This document shows, piece after piece, positions 1-7,393 of a DNA stretch of 40,857 bases; the stretch's first letter is position 1; every line of letters begins with the position of its first letter. Source of the DNA: Actinomycetes bacterium (lineage in GTDB: Bacteria > Actinomycetota > Actinomycetes > S36-B12); NCBI GenBank assembly GCA_024641635.1, contig JAHECS010000008.1, positions 32,231 through 73,087 of the forward strand, written 5' to 3'. The notes below the pieces were generated by a model that saw nothing but the letters and a program-made list of their open reading frames with translations, searched no databases and was not told where the DNA came from. Made by a program: the position numbers and the translations under genes.

Positions 1-177
1 CGCCGCGCAGCGGCGCCCCCGGGTTTGGGAGACGCCGCAGGCGTCGGTTCCCTCCCTCGCCGCGCAGCGGCGCCCCCGGGTTTGGGAGACGCCGCAGGCG
101 TCGGTTCCCTCCCTCGCCGCGCAGCGGCGCCCCCGGGTTTGGGAGACGCCGCAGGCGTCGGTTCCCTCCCTCGCCGC
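1..177. repeat. 57-bp tandem repeat array with paired hairpins (3 copies plus 6-nt remnant)
   Basis: Three identical 57-bp units lie at 1-57, 58-114 and 115-171, then the first bases of a fourth unit up to the GTG at 178. Each unit is 15+15+15+12 nt: a hairpin (CGCCGC, loop GCA, GCGGCG), a spacer, a second hairpin (GACGCC, loop GCA, GGCGTC), and a second spacer. The spacers contain GGGTTTGGGA and TCCCTCCCT, which can pair in part, so either hairpin can be extended. The unit is 19 codons long and open in the frame of the downstream gene. The window starts inside the array, so the copy number is unknown. It resembles a REP-type intergenic element (inference). Confidence 0.9.
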
Positions 178-651
178 GTGACCGTGCAGGTGTGGCTTGT
201 TGCCGTCGACATCGTCGTTGTCGTGACGCTGTCGATCGGTCTCGGGGCGACGGCGCCACGCTGGCCGGACCGGTGGCTCGACAGTGATCCGTTCCCCCTG
301 CGTCGGCTGCCGTGGGAGTCTGCCGGATTCTTCCGCCGACTGCGCGTGGGCAGGCTCGCGCGGCGGCTCCCCGAACTCGGCGCCACGTTCGGCGGTCAGG
401 CGAAGTCCGCGCTTCCCGGCAGCTCACGGAGTCATCTGGCTGACTACCTGATCGAGGTTCGGCGTGCCGAGTGGGTGCATTGGCTGTCCGTCGTCAGCCC
501 CCTGCCGCTGTTCCTGTTCAACCCCTGGTGGCTGGCGCTGACCTTTCTGCTGGCGGTATCTGCCGGCAACCTCCCCTTCCTGCTCGTCCTGCGGAACAAT
601 CGGTTCCGGATCCAGCGCATCATCAATCACGAGGAGGGTGCACCGACATGA
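178..651 (+). CDS. CrtO-like (glycosyl-4,4'-diaponeurosporenoate acyltransferase family) membrane protein
   Basis: The protein is about 157 residues from GTG 178. The pattern W-E-S-A-G-F-F, LPELGATFGGQAKS, a conserved RAEWVHW and a C-terminal NxxRIQRI resembles the actinobacterial relatives of staphylococcal CrtO, a membrane acyltransferase acting on glycosylated carotenoids. A hydrophobic N-terminal segment and two further membrane segments (SPLPLFLFNPWW and the ALTFLLAVSAG region) are visible. No carotenoid genes occur in this window, so the substrate is unknown. The frame stays open upstream through the 57-bp repeats from a TTG at 25, but the family alignment begins after 178. GTG codons at 184 and 190 are alternatives and no Shine-Dalgarno sequence is evident. 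The stop overlaps the next gene by 4 nt (ATGA). Confidence 0.68.
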   Translation: MTVQVWLVAVDIVVVVTLSIGLGATAPRWPDRWLDSDPFPLRRLPWESAGFFRRLRVGRLARRLPELGATFGGQAKSALPGSSRSHLADYLIEVRRAEWVHWLSVVSPLPLFLFNPWWLALTFLLAVSAGNLPFLLVLRNNRFRIQRIINHEEGAPT

Positions 652-1511
652 CGACGGCCCCAGACCAGGCGTACGGCGTGCGATCCATGGTGGCCCCGCT
701 GAGGCGTGTCGCCGTCCGTCCACCGTCTCGTCGCGGGGACTACCCCGCGGCCCACTGGGCGGAGCCCCTCGACCTCGATCTCCTCGAGCGCCAGCACGCG
801 TCGTTCGTCCGACTCCTCGGGACGCTGGGCTGCGCGGTGGAGGTCCTCGCCCCTGCCGACGACATGCCCGACGCCATCTTCACCTACGACCCGGCATTCG
901 TCATTCCCACCGGCGTGATCGAGTTCCGAGGCGCCAAGGTCGCGCGGCAAGGTGAGCCACCACTTCTGTCGACCCAGCTGCAGGACCTCGGAGTCCCCTT
1001 GGTGGGGCGGCTCACCGCACCAGCGACAGCGGATGGCGGGGACATGTTCTGGCTCGACGACGCGACGCTGGCGGTGGGGCGCACGTACCGCACGAACCAG
1101 GCCGCGCACGACCAGCTGCGGGCGATCCTCGCGCCCATCGGCGTGCGCGTCGAGTCGTTCGACATGCCGCACGACCTCGGGCCGGAGTTCTGCCTTCACC
1201 TGATGTCGGTGGTGTCACCCGTGCGGGAGAACCTGGCGGTGGTCTTCGAGCGACTTGCGCCCGTCGCCCTCATCCAGGCCCTTGCCGAACGCGGCATCGA
1301 GATCGTTCCGGTTCCGGAGGAGGACTACCTGTCCCTCGGCTGCAACGTGCTCGCGGTGTCGCCCGGCGTTGTGGTGATAGCGGCCGGCAACGACGCGACG
1401 GCGAAGGCGTTGCGTGACCACGGCGTGGAGGTCCATGTCTACGAGGCCAGCGAGATCAACAAGGGCGAGGGTGGTCCTACATGCCTGACCAGACCGATCC
1501 TGAGGGCCTGA
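648..1511 (+). CDS. Dimethylarginine dimethylaminohydrolase (DDAH)-family amidinohydrolase
   Basis: The 287-residue protein belongs to the guanidino-group modifying superfamily. DDAH enzymes hydrolyse N-methylated arginines to citrulline and a methylamine, and relatives hydrolyse arginine or other guanidines. Visible landmarks are the acidic TADGGDMFW segment, the catalytic His region GPEFCLHL, the SLGCNVLAV segment, and the C-terminal nucleophile in GGPTCLTRPIL, where Cys is expected to form the covalent intermediate. ATG 648 was chosen because GAGGAGGG lies about 9 nt upstream and the family N-terminus matches. The open frame to 471 is only overlap with the preceding gene. It is coupled by ATGA overlap to the CrtO-like gene and overlaps the YihY-type gene by 31 nt. 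The exact substrate is not shown by the sequence. Confidence 0.87.
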   Translation: MTTAPDQAYGVRSMVAPLRRVAVRPPSRRGDYPAAHWAEPLDLDLLERQHASFVRLLGTLGCAVEVLAPADDMPDAIFTYDPAFVIPTGVIEFRGAKVARQGEPPLLSTQLQDLGVPLVGRLTAPATADGGDMFWLDDATLAVGRTYRTNQAAHDQLRAILAPIGVRVESFDMPHDLGPEFCLHLMSVVSPVRENLAVVFERLAPVALIQALAERGIEIVPVPEEDYLSLGCNVLAVSPGVVVIAAGNDATAKALRDHGVEVHVYEASEINKGEGGPTCLTRPILRA

Positions 1512-2311
1512 TCGGCCGGGCCCGAGTCTGGGTCGAGGCCAGTTATCCGTTTGCGGTCGTCAGGCGATTCGTCGAACTCGAGCTCCTTGAACGGTCTGTC
1601 GCCCTGTCGGCGCAGGCGTTCGTCGCGATGCTTCCGCTGATCATCCTCGTGGTCTCGGTCTTCGTTTCCGATGTCGGCACCACCGTCTCGGATCAGGTGG
1701 CCGATCGTTTCGGCCTGGACAACCTGACCAAGTCGACGATCCGGGCACTGTTCGCCGATGGACTCGGTGTCCGGACGGTCTCCTGGCTGGCCGTCGTCAT
1801 GGTGCTCATCTCCGCCTTCTCGCTGGCGAGGAGGCTGGCCCGCGTCTACGCGAGTGTCTTCGGCCTGCCCCCGTTGGCGCGCAAGCAGAACTGGCGGGGA
1901 CTGGTCTGGATCGCCCTGCAGGTGACCATGGCCGTCCTCGCGTCGATGTTGCGCACTGTCAGGGATGACGGCGGCTGGCTGCTCCTGGTGGCGGCGATCG
2001 CCCTGCTCCTCCTCGTGTGGTTCGGCGCCGACGCCGCGTCGCTGCGGCTCCTCGTACCAAGGCTGGCCAATCGACTCGTCGTGGGATCGGCGATCGTGTC
2101 GACCATCGGTCGGCTGGGACTGGGGGCCTGGGCTGCGGTGTACTTCGCGCGCAGCCTGTCGGAGCAGGCAGAGCAGTACGGACCCATCGGCGTGACGTTC
2201 GCCCTCTACACGTATCTCCTGGTGGCCGTGCTCGTGTACGTGGGCTCTCCCCTGCTGGTGTCGACGTGGGTGCTGTGGCGCGCCGACCGACCGGCCCCCG
2301 TGCTCAGCTAG
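1481..2311 (+). CDS. YihY/BrkB-family integral membrane protein
   Basis: The 276-residue protein has about six hydrophobic segments. Its N-terminal pattern (ERSVALSAQAFVAMLPLII followed by polar residues and further membrane segments) fits the YihY/virulence factor BrkB family (UPF0761). Members are inner-membrane proteins of uncertain biochemical role. They were once called ribonuclease BN by mistake, so no nuclease role should be assumed. ATG 1481 has a GAGGGTGG sequence just upstream, inside the end of the DDAH-family gene, which suggests translational coupling. The 3' end overlaps the convergent alcohol dehydrogenase gene by 8 bp. Confidence 0.85.
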   Translation: MPDQTDPEGLIGRARVWVEASYPFAVVRRFVELELLERSVALSAQAFVAMLPLIILVVSVFVSDVGTTVSDQVADRFGLDNLTKSTIRALFADGLGVRTVSWLAVVMVLISAFSLARRLARVYASVFGLPPLARKQNWRGLVWIALQVTMAVLASMLRTVRDDGGWLLLVAAIALLLLVWFGADAASLRLLVPRLANRLVVGSAIVSTIGRLGLGAWAAVYFARSLSEQAEQYGPIGVTFALYTYLLVAVLVYVGSPLLVSTWVLWRADRPAPVLS

Positions 2312-3350
2312 TCAGGGTGGCCGTGTCCAGCACGAAGCGGTACTTCACGTCGCTCGCGACCACCCGATCCCAGGCCTCGTTGACGTAGTCGAACGGGATG
2401 ACCTCGACGTCCGACCCGAAGCCGTGCTCGCCGCAGAAGTCGAGCATCTCCTGCGTCTGCGGGATGCCGCCGTTGTTGGTGCCAGTAAGCCTGCGGCGCT
2501 GCCCGGTCAGCGTGAAGGCGCTGACCGTGACGTCGTTCTCGGGCAGCCCGACGAGGGCCATGGTGCCGTCGAAGTCGAGCAGCCGCATGTACGGGTCCAG
2601 CTTCGTGAGCGAGCTGGCCGTGTTGATGATGAGGTCGAGTGAGCTCTTCGCCCCCTTCATCGCGGCCTTGTCGCTGGAGAGCAGGAAGCGGCTCGCGCCG
2701 AGACGATATCCGTCCTCCTCCTTGTGCGGGGAGTGGCTGATGAGGGTGACCTCCGCCCCCATCGCAGCGGCGAGCTTGACGCCCATGTGCCCGAGCCCGC
2801 CGAGTCCGACGACCCCCACCCGCACCCCCGGGCCGGCCTTGAACTCGGCGAGCGGCTGGTAGCAGGTGATGCCGGCGCACAGCAGGGGGGCCGCAGCGTC
2901 GAGGCCGATGCTGTCCGGGATCCGGAAGACCCAGTCCTCGGTCACGATGATGTGGGTGGAGTAGCCGCCGTAGGTCGGGGTCGTCCGGTCCATCTCGTAG
3001 CCGTTGTACGTGGCGGCCACGTGCACGGTGCAGTAGGACTGCTCGCCCCGGCGGCAGTTCGCGCAGTCACCGCAGGTGCCGACATTGCAGCCGACTCCGA
3101 CGCGGTCGCCTACCTGGTAGCGGGTCACCTCGGAGCCCACCGTCGTCACGACTCCGGCGATCTCGTGACCCGGGACCATCGGGAAGATCGACGTGAACCA
3201 CTCCTCCCGTGCCTGGTGGATGTCCGAGTGGCAGATGCCGGAGTACGCGATGTCGATGCCGATGTCCCGCGGGCCGGGCTCCCGTCGCGGGACGCTGAAC
3301 GGCTCAAGGGGCGCATTCGCGGTGGGGGCGGCGTAGCCAGGAACGTGCAT
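2304..3350 (-). CDS. Zinc-dependent alcohol dehydrogenase, cinnamyl-alcohol/AdhC type
   Basis: The 348-residue medium-chain dehydrogenase should oxidise primary alcohols or reduce aldehydes with NAD(P)H in the cytoplasm. Catalytic zinc ligands are visible at Cys40 (GICHSDIH) and His62-Glu63 (PGHEIAG). The structural zinc loop has Cys93, Cys96, Cys99 and Cys107. The nucleotide fold carries GLGGLGHMG. This layout matches the YahK/AdhC/cinnamyl-alcohol dehydrogenase group, which commonly prefers NADPH. ATG 3350 is preceded by GGAGG with 5-nt spacing, so the longer open frame is not used. The gene lies 55 nt downstream of the AroE-like gene on the same strand, so the two probably share a transcript. 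The physiological substrate is unknown. Confidence 0.92.
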   Translation of the reverse strand: MHVPGYAAPTANAPLEPFSVPRREPGPRDIGIDIAYSGICHSDIHQAREEWFTSIFPMVPGHEIAGVVTTVGSEVTRYQVGDRVGVGCNVGTCGDCANCRRGEQSYCTVHVAATYNGYEMDRTTPTYGGYSTHIIVTEDWVFRIPDSIGLDAAAPLLCAGITCYQPLAEFKAGPGVRVGVVGLGGLGHMGVKLAAAMGAEVTLISHSPHKEEDGYRLGASRFLLSSDKAAMKGAKSSLDLIINTASSLTKLDPYMRLLDFDGTMALVGLPENDVTVSAFTLTGQRRRLTGTNNGGIPQTQEMLDFCGEHGFGSDVEVIPFDYVNEAWDRVVASDVKYRFVLDTATLTS

Positions 3351-3405
3351 GGGAACCTCCGTGCGGGCTGGGTGTCCCTGCCATCCAATCAGACGGGGGC
3401 CGACG

Positions 3406-4266
3406 TCACCCGCCGAAGGATTCCTCGAGGACGCGCCGCATGACATCGCCGTCCAGGTCTCGCCCGGTCCACAGGCGGGCATTGGTGAGAGCCTGGTTCA
3501 CCAGCATGCCGAGGCCGTCGAGGGTGACCGCTCCGCGTTCGGCGGCGGCACCCAGGAACCGGGTGGTGGGCGGATTGGCGACCACGTCGGCGACGATCGT
3601 GCCCGGCTCGACCGTGTCCATGTCCACGTCCGGCATGTCGGACTCGTTGGGGTGGAAGCCGATCGACGTGGCGTTGATCAGAACGCCCGTGCCGTGGGGG
3701 ACGTGGAGGTGCTCGGTCCAGGGGAGGAAGCGGCTGGCAGCGGGTGTGCGGGTATCGACGAGGTCGGCCAGTGCCAGCCCCTTCTCGGGAGTGCGGTTGA
3801 CGATCGTGACGCTGGCCGCGCCGGCGAGGGCCGTCTCGACAGCGATTGCGCGAGCGGCGCCGCCGGCACCGAGGACCACGACATGGTGACCTGCGGGATC
3901 GATGACCGTTCGCAGCGATCCCACGAACCCTTGGCCGTCGGTGTTCTCGCCGATCAGTCGGTCGGGGTCGCGCTGGATAGTCACGGTGTTGACAGCCCCG
4001 ATGATCGCCGCCGACGGCGCCAGTTCGTCGAGGAGCTCGATGATCGCCAACTTGTGGGGAATCGAGCAGTTGAAGCCGAGCCAGCCCTGTCCGACGGCTC
4101 CGCGAACCGCGTCCGTGAGGCGCTCGGCCGGCACCTCGCAGTTGATGTATCGAATGTCGAGGCCCGCGGCGGCGTATGCAGCCTCCATGATCGCCACGGT
4201 CGGGTTCTGGGCAGCCGACGTCGAGAACGAGCCCGTCAGGCCGCTGAGGAAGTTCGCCTCCGTCAT
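3406..4266 (-). CDS. Shikimate dehydrogenase-like oxidoreductase (divergent AroE family)
   Basis: The 286-residue protein has the AroE fold signatures: FNCSIPHK with the catalytic lysine, IGAVNTV, GENTDGQGF with the catalytic aspartate, the Rossmann turn VLGAGGAARA, and the C-terminal GLGMLVNQA. The N-terminal substrate loop is unusual. Canonical enzymes have a SLSP-type motif that contacts shikimate, whereas here the position reads GSFSTSAAQNPT. Together with its placement beside an inositol-dehydrogenase-like gene and a sugar ABC importer, this argues for a catabolic or paralogous role rather than the biosynthetic shikimate step. ATG 4266 follows AAGGAG with a 4-nt spacer. It is divergent from the Gfo/Idh gene and probably co-transcribed with the alcohol dehydrogenase. 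The family is secure; the substrate is not. Confidence 0.85.
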   Translation of the reverse strand: MTEANFLSGLTGSFSTSAAQNPTVAIMEAAYAAAGLDIRYINCEVPAERLTDAVRGAVGQGWLGFNCSIPHKLAIIELLDELAPSAAIIGAVNTVTIQRDPDRLIGENTDGQGFVGSLRTVIDPAGHHVVVLGAGGAARAIAVETALAGAASVTIVNRTPEKGLALADLVDTRTPAASRFLPWTEHLHVPHGTGVLINATSIGFHPNESDMPDVDMDTVEPGTIVADVVANPPTTRFLGAAAERGAVTLDGLGMLVNQALTNARLWTGRDLDGDVMRRVLEESFGG

Positions 4267-4282
4267 GAGTCTCCTTGGGTCG

Positions 4283-4311
4283 TTGACGAGCCTAGCCACC
4301 ATCGGGATACG
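4283..4311 (+). promoter_or_regulatory. Sigma-70-like promoter of the inositol-dehydrogenase-like gene
   Basis: TTGACG (4283-4288) and GATACG (4306-4311) are separated by exactly 17 bp in the 73-bp divergent intergenic region, and lead to the ATG at 4340. This rests on motif reading only. Confidence 0.5.
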
Positions 4312-4339
4312 GACGTGGGTCGTGCAGCAGAATGTCCAC

Positions 4340-5350
4340 ATGACCATTCGCGTGGGTGTGATCGGCGCCGGCAACATCGGCACGTCGCACGCCCGGAATC
4401 TTGCCTCCCTGGTGTCGGGCTCGACAGTGACGACGCTCTACGACTTCGATGGCGTGCGCGCTGCAGAGGTTGCAGCTGAGCTCGGGGCGGTGGCAGTGCC
4501 GACGTATGCGGAGCTCATCGCCTCGGATGATGTCGACGCGGTGCTGATCGCGTCACCCGACCCATTTCATGCGGAGCAGGCCCTCGCGTGCCTGGCGGCG
4601 GGAAAGCCCGCGCTGTGCGAGAAGCCGCTGTCGCCGGACGAGGCGGACGCGAAGGCCGTGGTCGACGCGGAGGTGGCGCTGGGACGGCGCCTGATCATGA
4701 TGGGGTTCATGCGCCGGTTCGACCCCGGCTACCTGGAGCTCAAGGGCCTCATCGGCCCTGCGGGAATCGGCGATCCCCTCATCGTCCGCAACTGCCACCG
4801 CAATGAAGTGGCGCCCTATGGCCTGGACAGTGCCCTGAGCATCACCAATGCGGCGATCCACGAGATCGACATCAACCGGTGGCTGGTCGGGGAGGAGTAC
4901 GCCTGGGTGGAGGTGCTCACCGGTCGGTCAGGGCCGCTGACCCCGTCCGGGCAGCATGACCCGTTGTTCATCCTCATGCAGACGACGGGCGGGGTGATCG
5001 TCGAGGTCGAGATGTTCGTCCAGTCGCAGCTGGGCTACGAGGTGACCTGCCACGTCACTGGGGGTCTCGGTGTGGCCGAGATGGGTGACGGCTCGTATGT
5101 CACGACCGCGAAGGCGCTGCACCGGGGACACGATCTTCCCCCGCAGTGGCTCAGCCGGTTCCAGGACGCCTATCGAAATCAGCTGCAGGGGTGGATCACC
5201 CATCTGGACACGGGGTCGCCGATGGCCGGTGCGAGTACCTGGGACGGGTACGTGGGCTCGATCGTGGCCAACCGCGCGGTGGAATCCCTCCGCTCGGGCG
5301 CCCGGGTGGCGATCGAGCTTCCTGAGCGCCCGGCCCTCTACGCTCCCTGA
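4340..5350 (+). CDS. Gfo/Idh/MocA oxidoreductase, inositol 2-dehydrogenase-like
   Basis: The 336-residue NAD(P)-dependent sugar or cyclitol dehydrogenase begins with the Rossmann motif GVIGAGNIG (residues 6-14). It has the family EKP motif at residues 94-96, whose lysine is catalytic, and an AIHEIDINRWLVGEE segment around residues 172-186 carrying the conserved Asp/His pair. MGFMRRFDPGYLELK, followed by a CHRN segment, strongly resembles actinobacterial myo-/scyllo-inositol 2-dehydrogenases (IolG). IolG oxidises the C2 hydroxyl of inositol to an inosose. ATG 4340 fits the Rossmann start, and the longer upstream frame is overlap with the divergent AroE-like gene. No strong Shine-Dalgarno sequence is visible. 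The neighbouring ribose-type importer and LacI gene support uptake and oxidation of a cyclitol or sugar. No iolB, iolC, iolD or iolE is present here. Confidence 0.85.
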   Translation: MTIRVGVIGAGNIGTSHARNLASLVSGSTVTTLYDFDGVRAAEVAAELGAVAVPTYAELIASDDVDAVLIASPDPFHAEQALACLAAGKPALCEKPLSPDEADAKAVVDAEVALGRRLIMMGFMRRFDPGYLELKGLIGPAGIGDPLIVRNCHRNEVAPYGLDSALSITNAAIHEIDINRWLVGEEYAWVEVLTGRSGPLTPSGQHDPLFILMQTTGGVIVEVEMFVQSQLGYEVTCHVTGGLGVAEMGDGSYVTTAKALHRGHDLPPQWLSRFQDAYRNQLQGWITHLDTGSPMAGASTWDGYVGSIVANRAVESLRSGARVAIELPERPALYAP

Positions 5351-5358
5351 CACAGACA

Positions 5359-5401
5359 GGCCCGGGGCTCACTCCCGAAGGTGGAGTGGCGCCGCCGGGC
5401 C
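5359..5401. terminator. Bidirectional hairpin between convergent genes
   Basis: GGCCCGG (5359-5365) pairs with CCGGGCC (5395-5401). An inner CACTCC/GGAGTG stem sits inside it. It lies between the stops of the inositol-dehydrogenase-like gene and the ABC ATPase. No clear T-run is present. Confidence 0.6.
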
Positions 5402-5414
5402 AGTCAGCGGTTCG

Positions 5415-6224
5415 CTAGGTCACCGGGGTGAGCTGCTGCTCCTCCACCGGCACCGTCATGGCGCCAGTCATGATGGCCACCACGTCGTTCATCGAGTGCG
5501 ACTGGGGGGTGACGACCGCTGCGCGCTTGCCAAGCCGTGCGACGTGGATGCGGTTGGCCACCTCGAACACCTGGGGCATGTTGTGCGAGATGAGGATGAC
5601 GGGCATCCCTCGCTCGCGGAGGTCCTGGATCATCTTCAGGACGCGAGCCGACTCGTTGACCCCGAGCGCCGCGGTCGGCTCGTCGAGGATGATGACTTCG
5701 CTGCCGAAGGCCGCGGCCCGTGCCACGGCGACGGCCTGACGCTGGCCGCCAGAGAGTGTTTCTACCGCCTGCGTGATGTTCTGCAGGGTGCTGATGCCCA
5801 GGTTCTTCAGGTGGGCGCTGGCCTCCTGACGCATCGCCTTCTTGTCGAGCATCCGGAAGACTGAGCCGACGAAGCCGGCCTTGCGCAGTTCTCGACCGAG
5901 GTAGAGGTTGCTGGCGATGTCAAGGGCGGGTGCGACGGCGAGCGTCTGGAAGACGGTCTCGACGCCTCCTTCGCGAGCCTCGTGCGTGCTCTTGAACTCG
6001 ACCTTCTTGCCGTTCAGGTACATCTCGCCGCGATCGGGGGTGTGCGCCCCGGAGAAGCACTTGATCAGGCTCGACTTCCCAGCGCCGTTGTCGCCGACAA
6101 CGGCGAGTACTTCGCCGGGGAACAGCTCAAGGTCGGCGCCGTTGAGGGCGACGACCCGGCCGAAGGTCTTGACGAGGTTGACGCCCTGGATGACCGGGGT
6201 GACGGTTGCGGTGGGCGCAGTCAT
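5415..6224 (-). CDS. Sugar ABC transporter ATP-binding protein (single nucleotide-binding domain)
   Basis: The 269-residue cytoplasmic ATPase powers the importer encoded just upstream. Walker A GDNGAGKSS is at residues 44-52, the Q-loop glutamine at about 93, signature LSGGQ at 157-161, Walker B EVIILDEP at 176-183, and the switch histidine in LISHN at about 214. RbsA-type ATPases of ribose-family importers are usually about 500 residues with two ATPase halves. This one has a single half, as in the FrcA-type minority, so it probably acts as a homodimer. ATG 6224 overlaps the permease stop by 4 nt (ATGA), which favours it over the start seven codons upstream. It is the last gene of the SBP-permease-ATPase operon. 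Confidence 0.93.
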   Translation of the reverse strand: MTAPTATVTPVIQGVNLVKTFGRVVALNGADLELFPGEVLAVVGDNGAGKSSLIKCFSGAHTPDRGEMYLNGKKVEFKSTHEAREGGVETVFQTLAVAPALDIASNLYLGRELRKAGFVGSVFRMLDKKAMRQEASAHLKNLGISTLQNITQAVETLSGGQRQAVAVARAAAFGSEVIILDEPTAALGVNESARVLKMIQDLRERGMPVILISHNMPQVFEVANRIHVARLGKRAAVVTPQSHSMNDVVAIMTGAMTVPVEEQQLTPVT

Positions 6225-7276
6225 GCTTTCACCTTCCTGATCCATTGGTCGATGGCGACTGCCGCGATGACGAGGATGCCGATCGCGAGAACCCGGTAGG
6301 CCTGATCGAGTCCCGCGAGAGACAAGCCGTTCTGCACGACGGTGATGATGAGGGCACCGATCAAGGTGCCGATGAGGGTGCCGCGACCGCCGAAGAGGGA
6401 CGTGCCACCGATCACGACGGCGGTGATCGTGTCGAGGTTCAGGAGTGGATCGGGGTTGGGGCTGGCCGAGCCGACGCGGCCGATGGTCACCCAGGCTGCG
6501 ATCCCGATCACCAGTCCGGCGACGACGTAGACGCTGAAGATGACGCGCTTGGTGGAGATACCGGAGAGCTCGGCGGCGTTGGGGTCATCGCCCACGGCGT
6601 AGATGTGCAGTCCCCACGCCGTGTTCCGGAGGATGTATCCGAAGATCGCGTACATGACCAGCATGAGGATGACGCCGTAGAGCAGCTGGAAGTCCCCGAT
6701 CTTGAACGTGTTCCCCAGCCACTTCATCTGGTCGGGCATTTCGGCGTTCTGAATGGTTCGGGCCTTGAAGAAGATCAACGTCAGGGCCGTGAAGATCGAC
6801 AGAGTGCCGAGCGTGACGATGAAGGGTGGCAGGTTGAATCGAACGATGAGGAAGCCGTTGAGTGCACCGGAGGCGACGCCGGCGAGGATTCCGACGGTGA
6901 TGGCGAGATAGGGGTTCTGGCCGGCGACAGGGAGGATGTTCGACGCTGTCGCGAACACGGCCAGGTTGGCCATGGTCATCTGCGCGAAGGTCATGACCGC
7001 GCCGATGCTGAGATCGATTCCGGCGGTCAGGATGATGAGGGTCTGAGCGATAGCCAGAGTCCCGACGACCACCGTCTGCTGGGTCACGAACGAGAGGTTC
7101 TGTGGAAGCAGGAATCGACTGTTCAGCAGGTAGAAGATGATGACTGCGACCAGCAGGACGATCAGCGGACTCAGGTACGGATACTTGTGAAGCACGCCCT
7201 GGATTCGCTGCAGGGTTGTACGACGTTCCATGAATTCATCGGCCAGGTCCGCAGGCCCCGCGGATGCACTGCTCAC
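6221..7276 (-). CDS. Ribose/inositol-type ABC transporter permease (RbsC family)
   Basis: The 351-residue polytopic membrane protein has about eight to ten hydrophobic segments. The family-typical AGIDLSIGAVM segment, the NGFLIVRFNLPPFIVTLGTL region and the GGTSLFGGRGTLIGTLIGAL stretch identify the BPD_transp_2 fold of sugar importers. It would form the membrane channel for the solute delivered by the lipoprotein encoded upstream. GTG 7276 is preceded by GGGAGG with 8-nt spacing. It follows the binding-protein gene after 117 bp that contain a strong hairpin, and it is translationally coupled to the ATPase. The substrate is probably a monosaccharide or inositol, judged from context. Confidence 0.93.
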   Translation of the reverse strand: MSSASAGPADLADEFMERRTTLQRIQGVLHKYPYLSPLIVLLVAVIIFYLLNSRFLLPQNLSFVTQQTVVVGTLAIAQTLIILTAGIDLSIGAVMTFAQMTMANLAVFATASNILPVAGQNPYLAITVGILAGVASGALNGFLIVRFNLPPFIVTLGTLSIFTALTLIFFKARTIQNAEMPDQMKWLGNTFKIGDFQLLYGVILMLVMYAIFGYILRNTAWGLHIYAVGDDPNAAELSGISTKRVIFSVYVVAGLVIGIAAWVTIGRVGSASPNPDPLLNLDTITAVVIGGTSLFGGRGTLIGTLIGALIITVVQNGLSLAGLDQAYRVLAIGILVIAAVAIDQWIRKVKA

Positions 7277-7333
7277 TTCAGTTGCCTCCCGACGCTTGTC
7301 AATGTGAGGGTGACGCTATTCCAATGAAGACCA

Positions 7334-7369
7334 ACGCGGGGCGGCAATCCGATGATTGCCGCCCCGCGT
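7334..7369 (-). terminator. Perfect 15-bp hairpin between binding-protein and permease genes
   Basis: The left arm 7334-7348 and right arm 7355-7369 are fully complementary over 15 bp with a 6-nt loop. It sits immediately after the binding-protein stop and inside the importer operon. A position like this usually marks partial termination or 3'-end mRNA stabilisation, giving more binding protein than permease. No long T-run follows, so a stabiliser or attenuator is more likely than a full stop. Confidence 0.8.
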
Positions 7370-7393
7370 CAGCGATAGCTCAACGCAGGAGGC

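Noticed and set aside
1-171. CRISPR array
   Set aside because: The units are directly contiguous and identical, without unique spacers, and no cas gene is nearby.
1481-2311. Ribonuclease BN annotation for the YihY-type gene
   Set aside because: That name was an old error for the family. The protein is a polytopic membrane protein without nuclease motifs.
6206-7327. 373-codon plus-strand open frame opposite the sugar permease
   Set aside because: Composition is Asp/Gly/Glu/His-rich nonsense typical of antisense frames, and the permease is clear.
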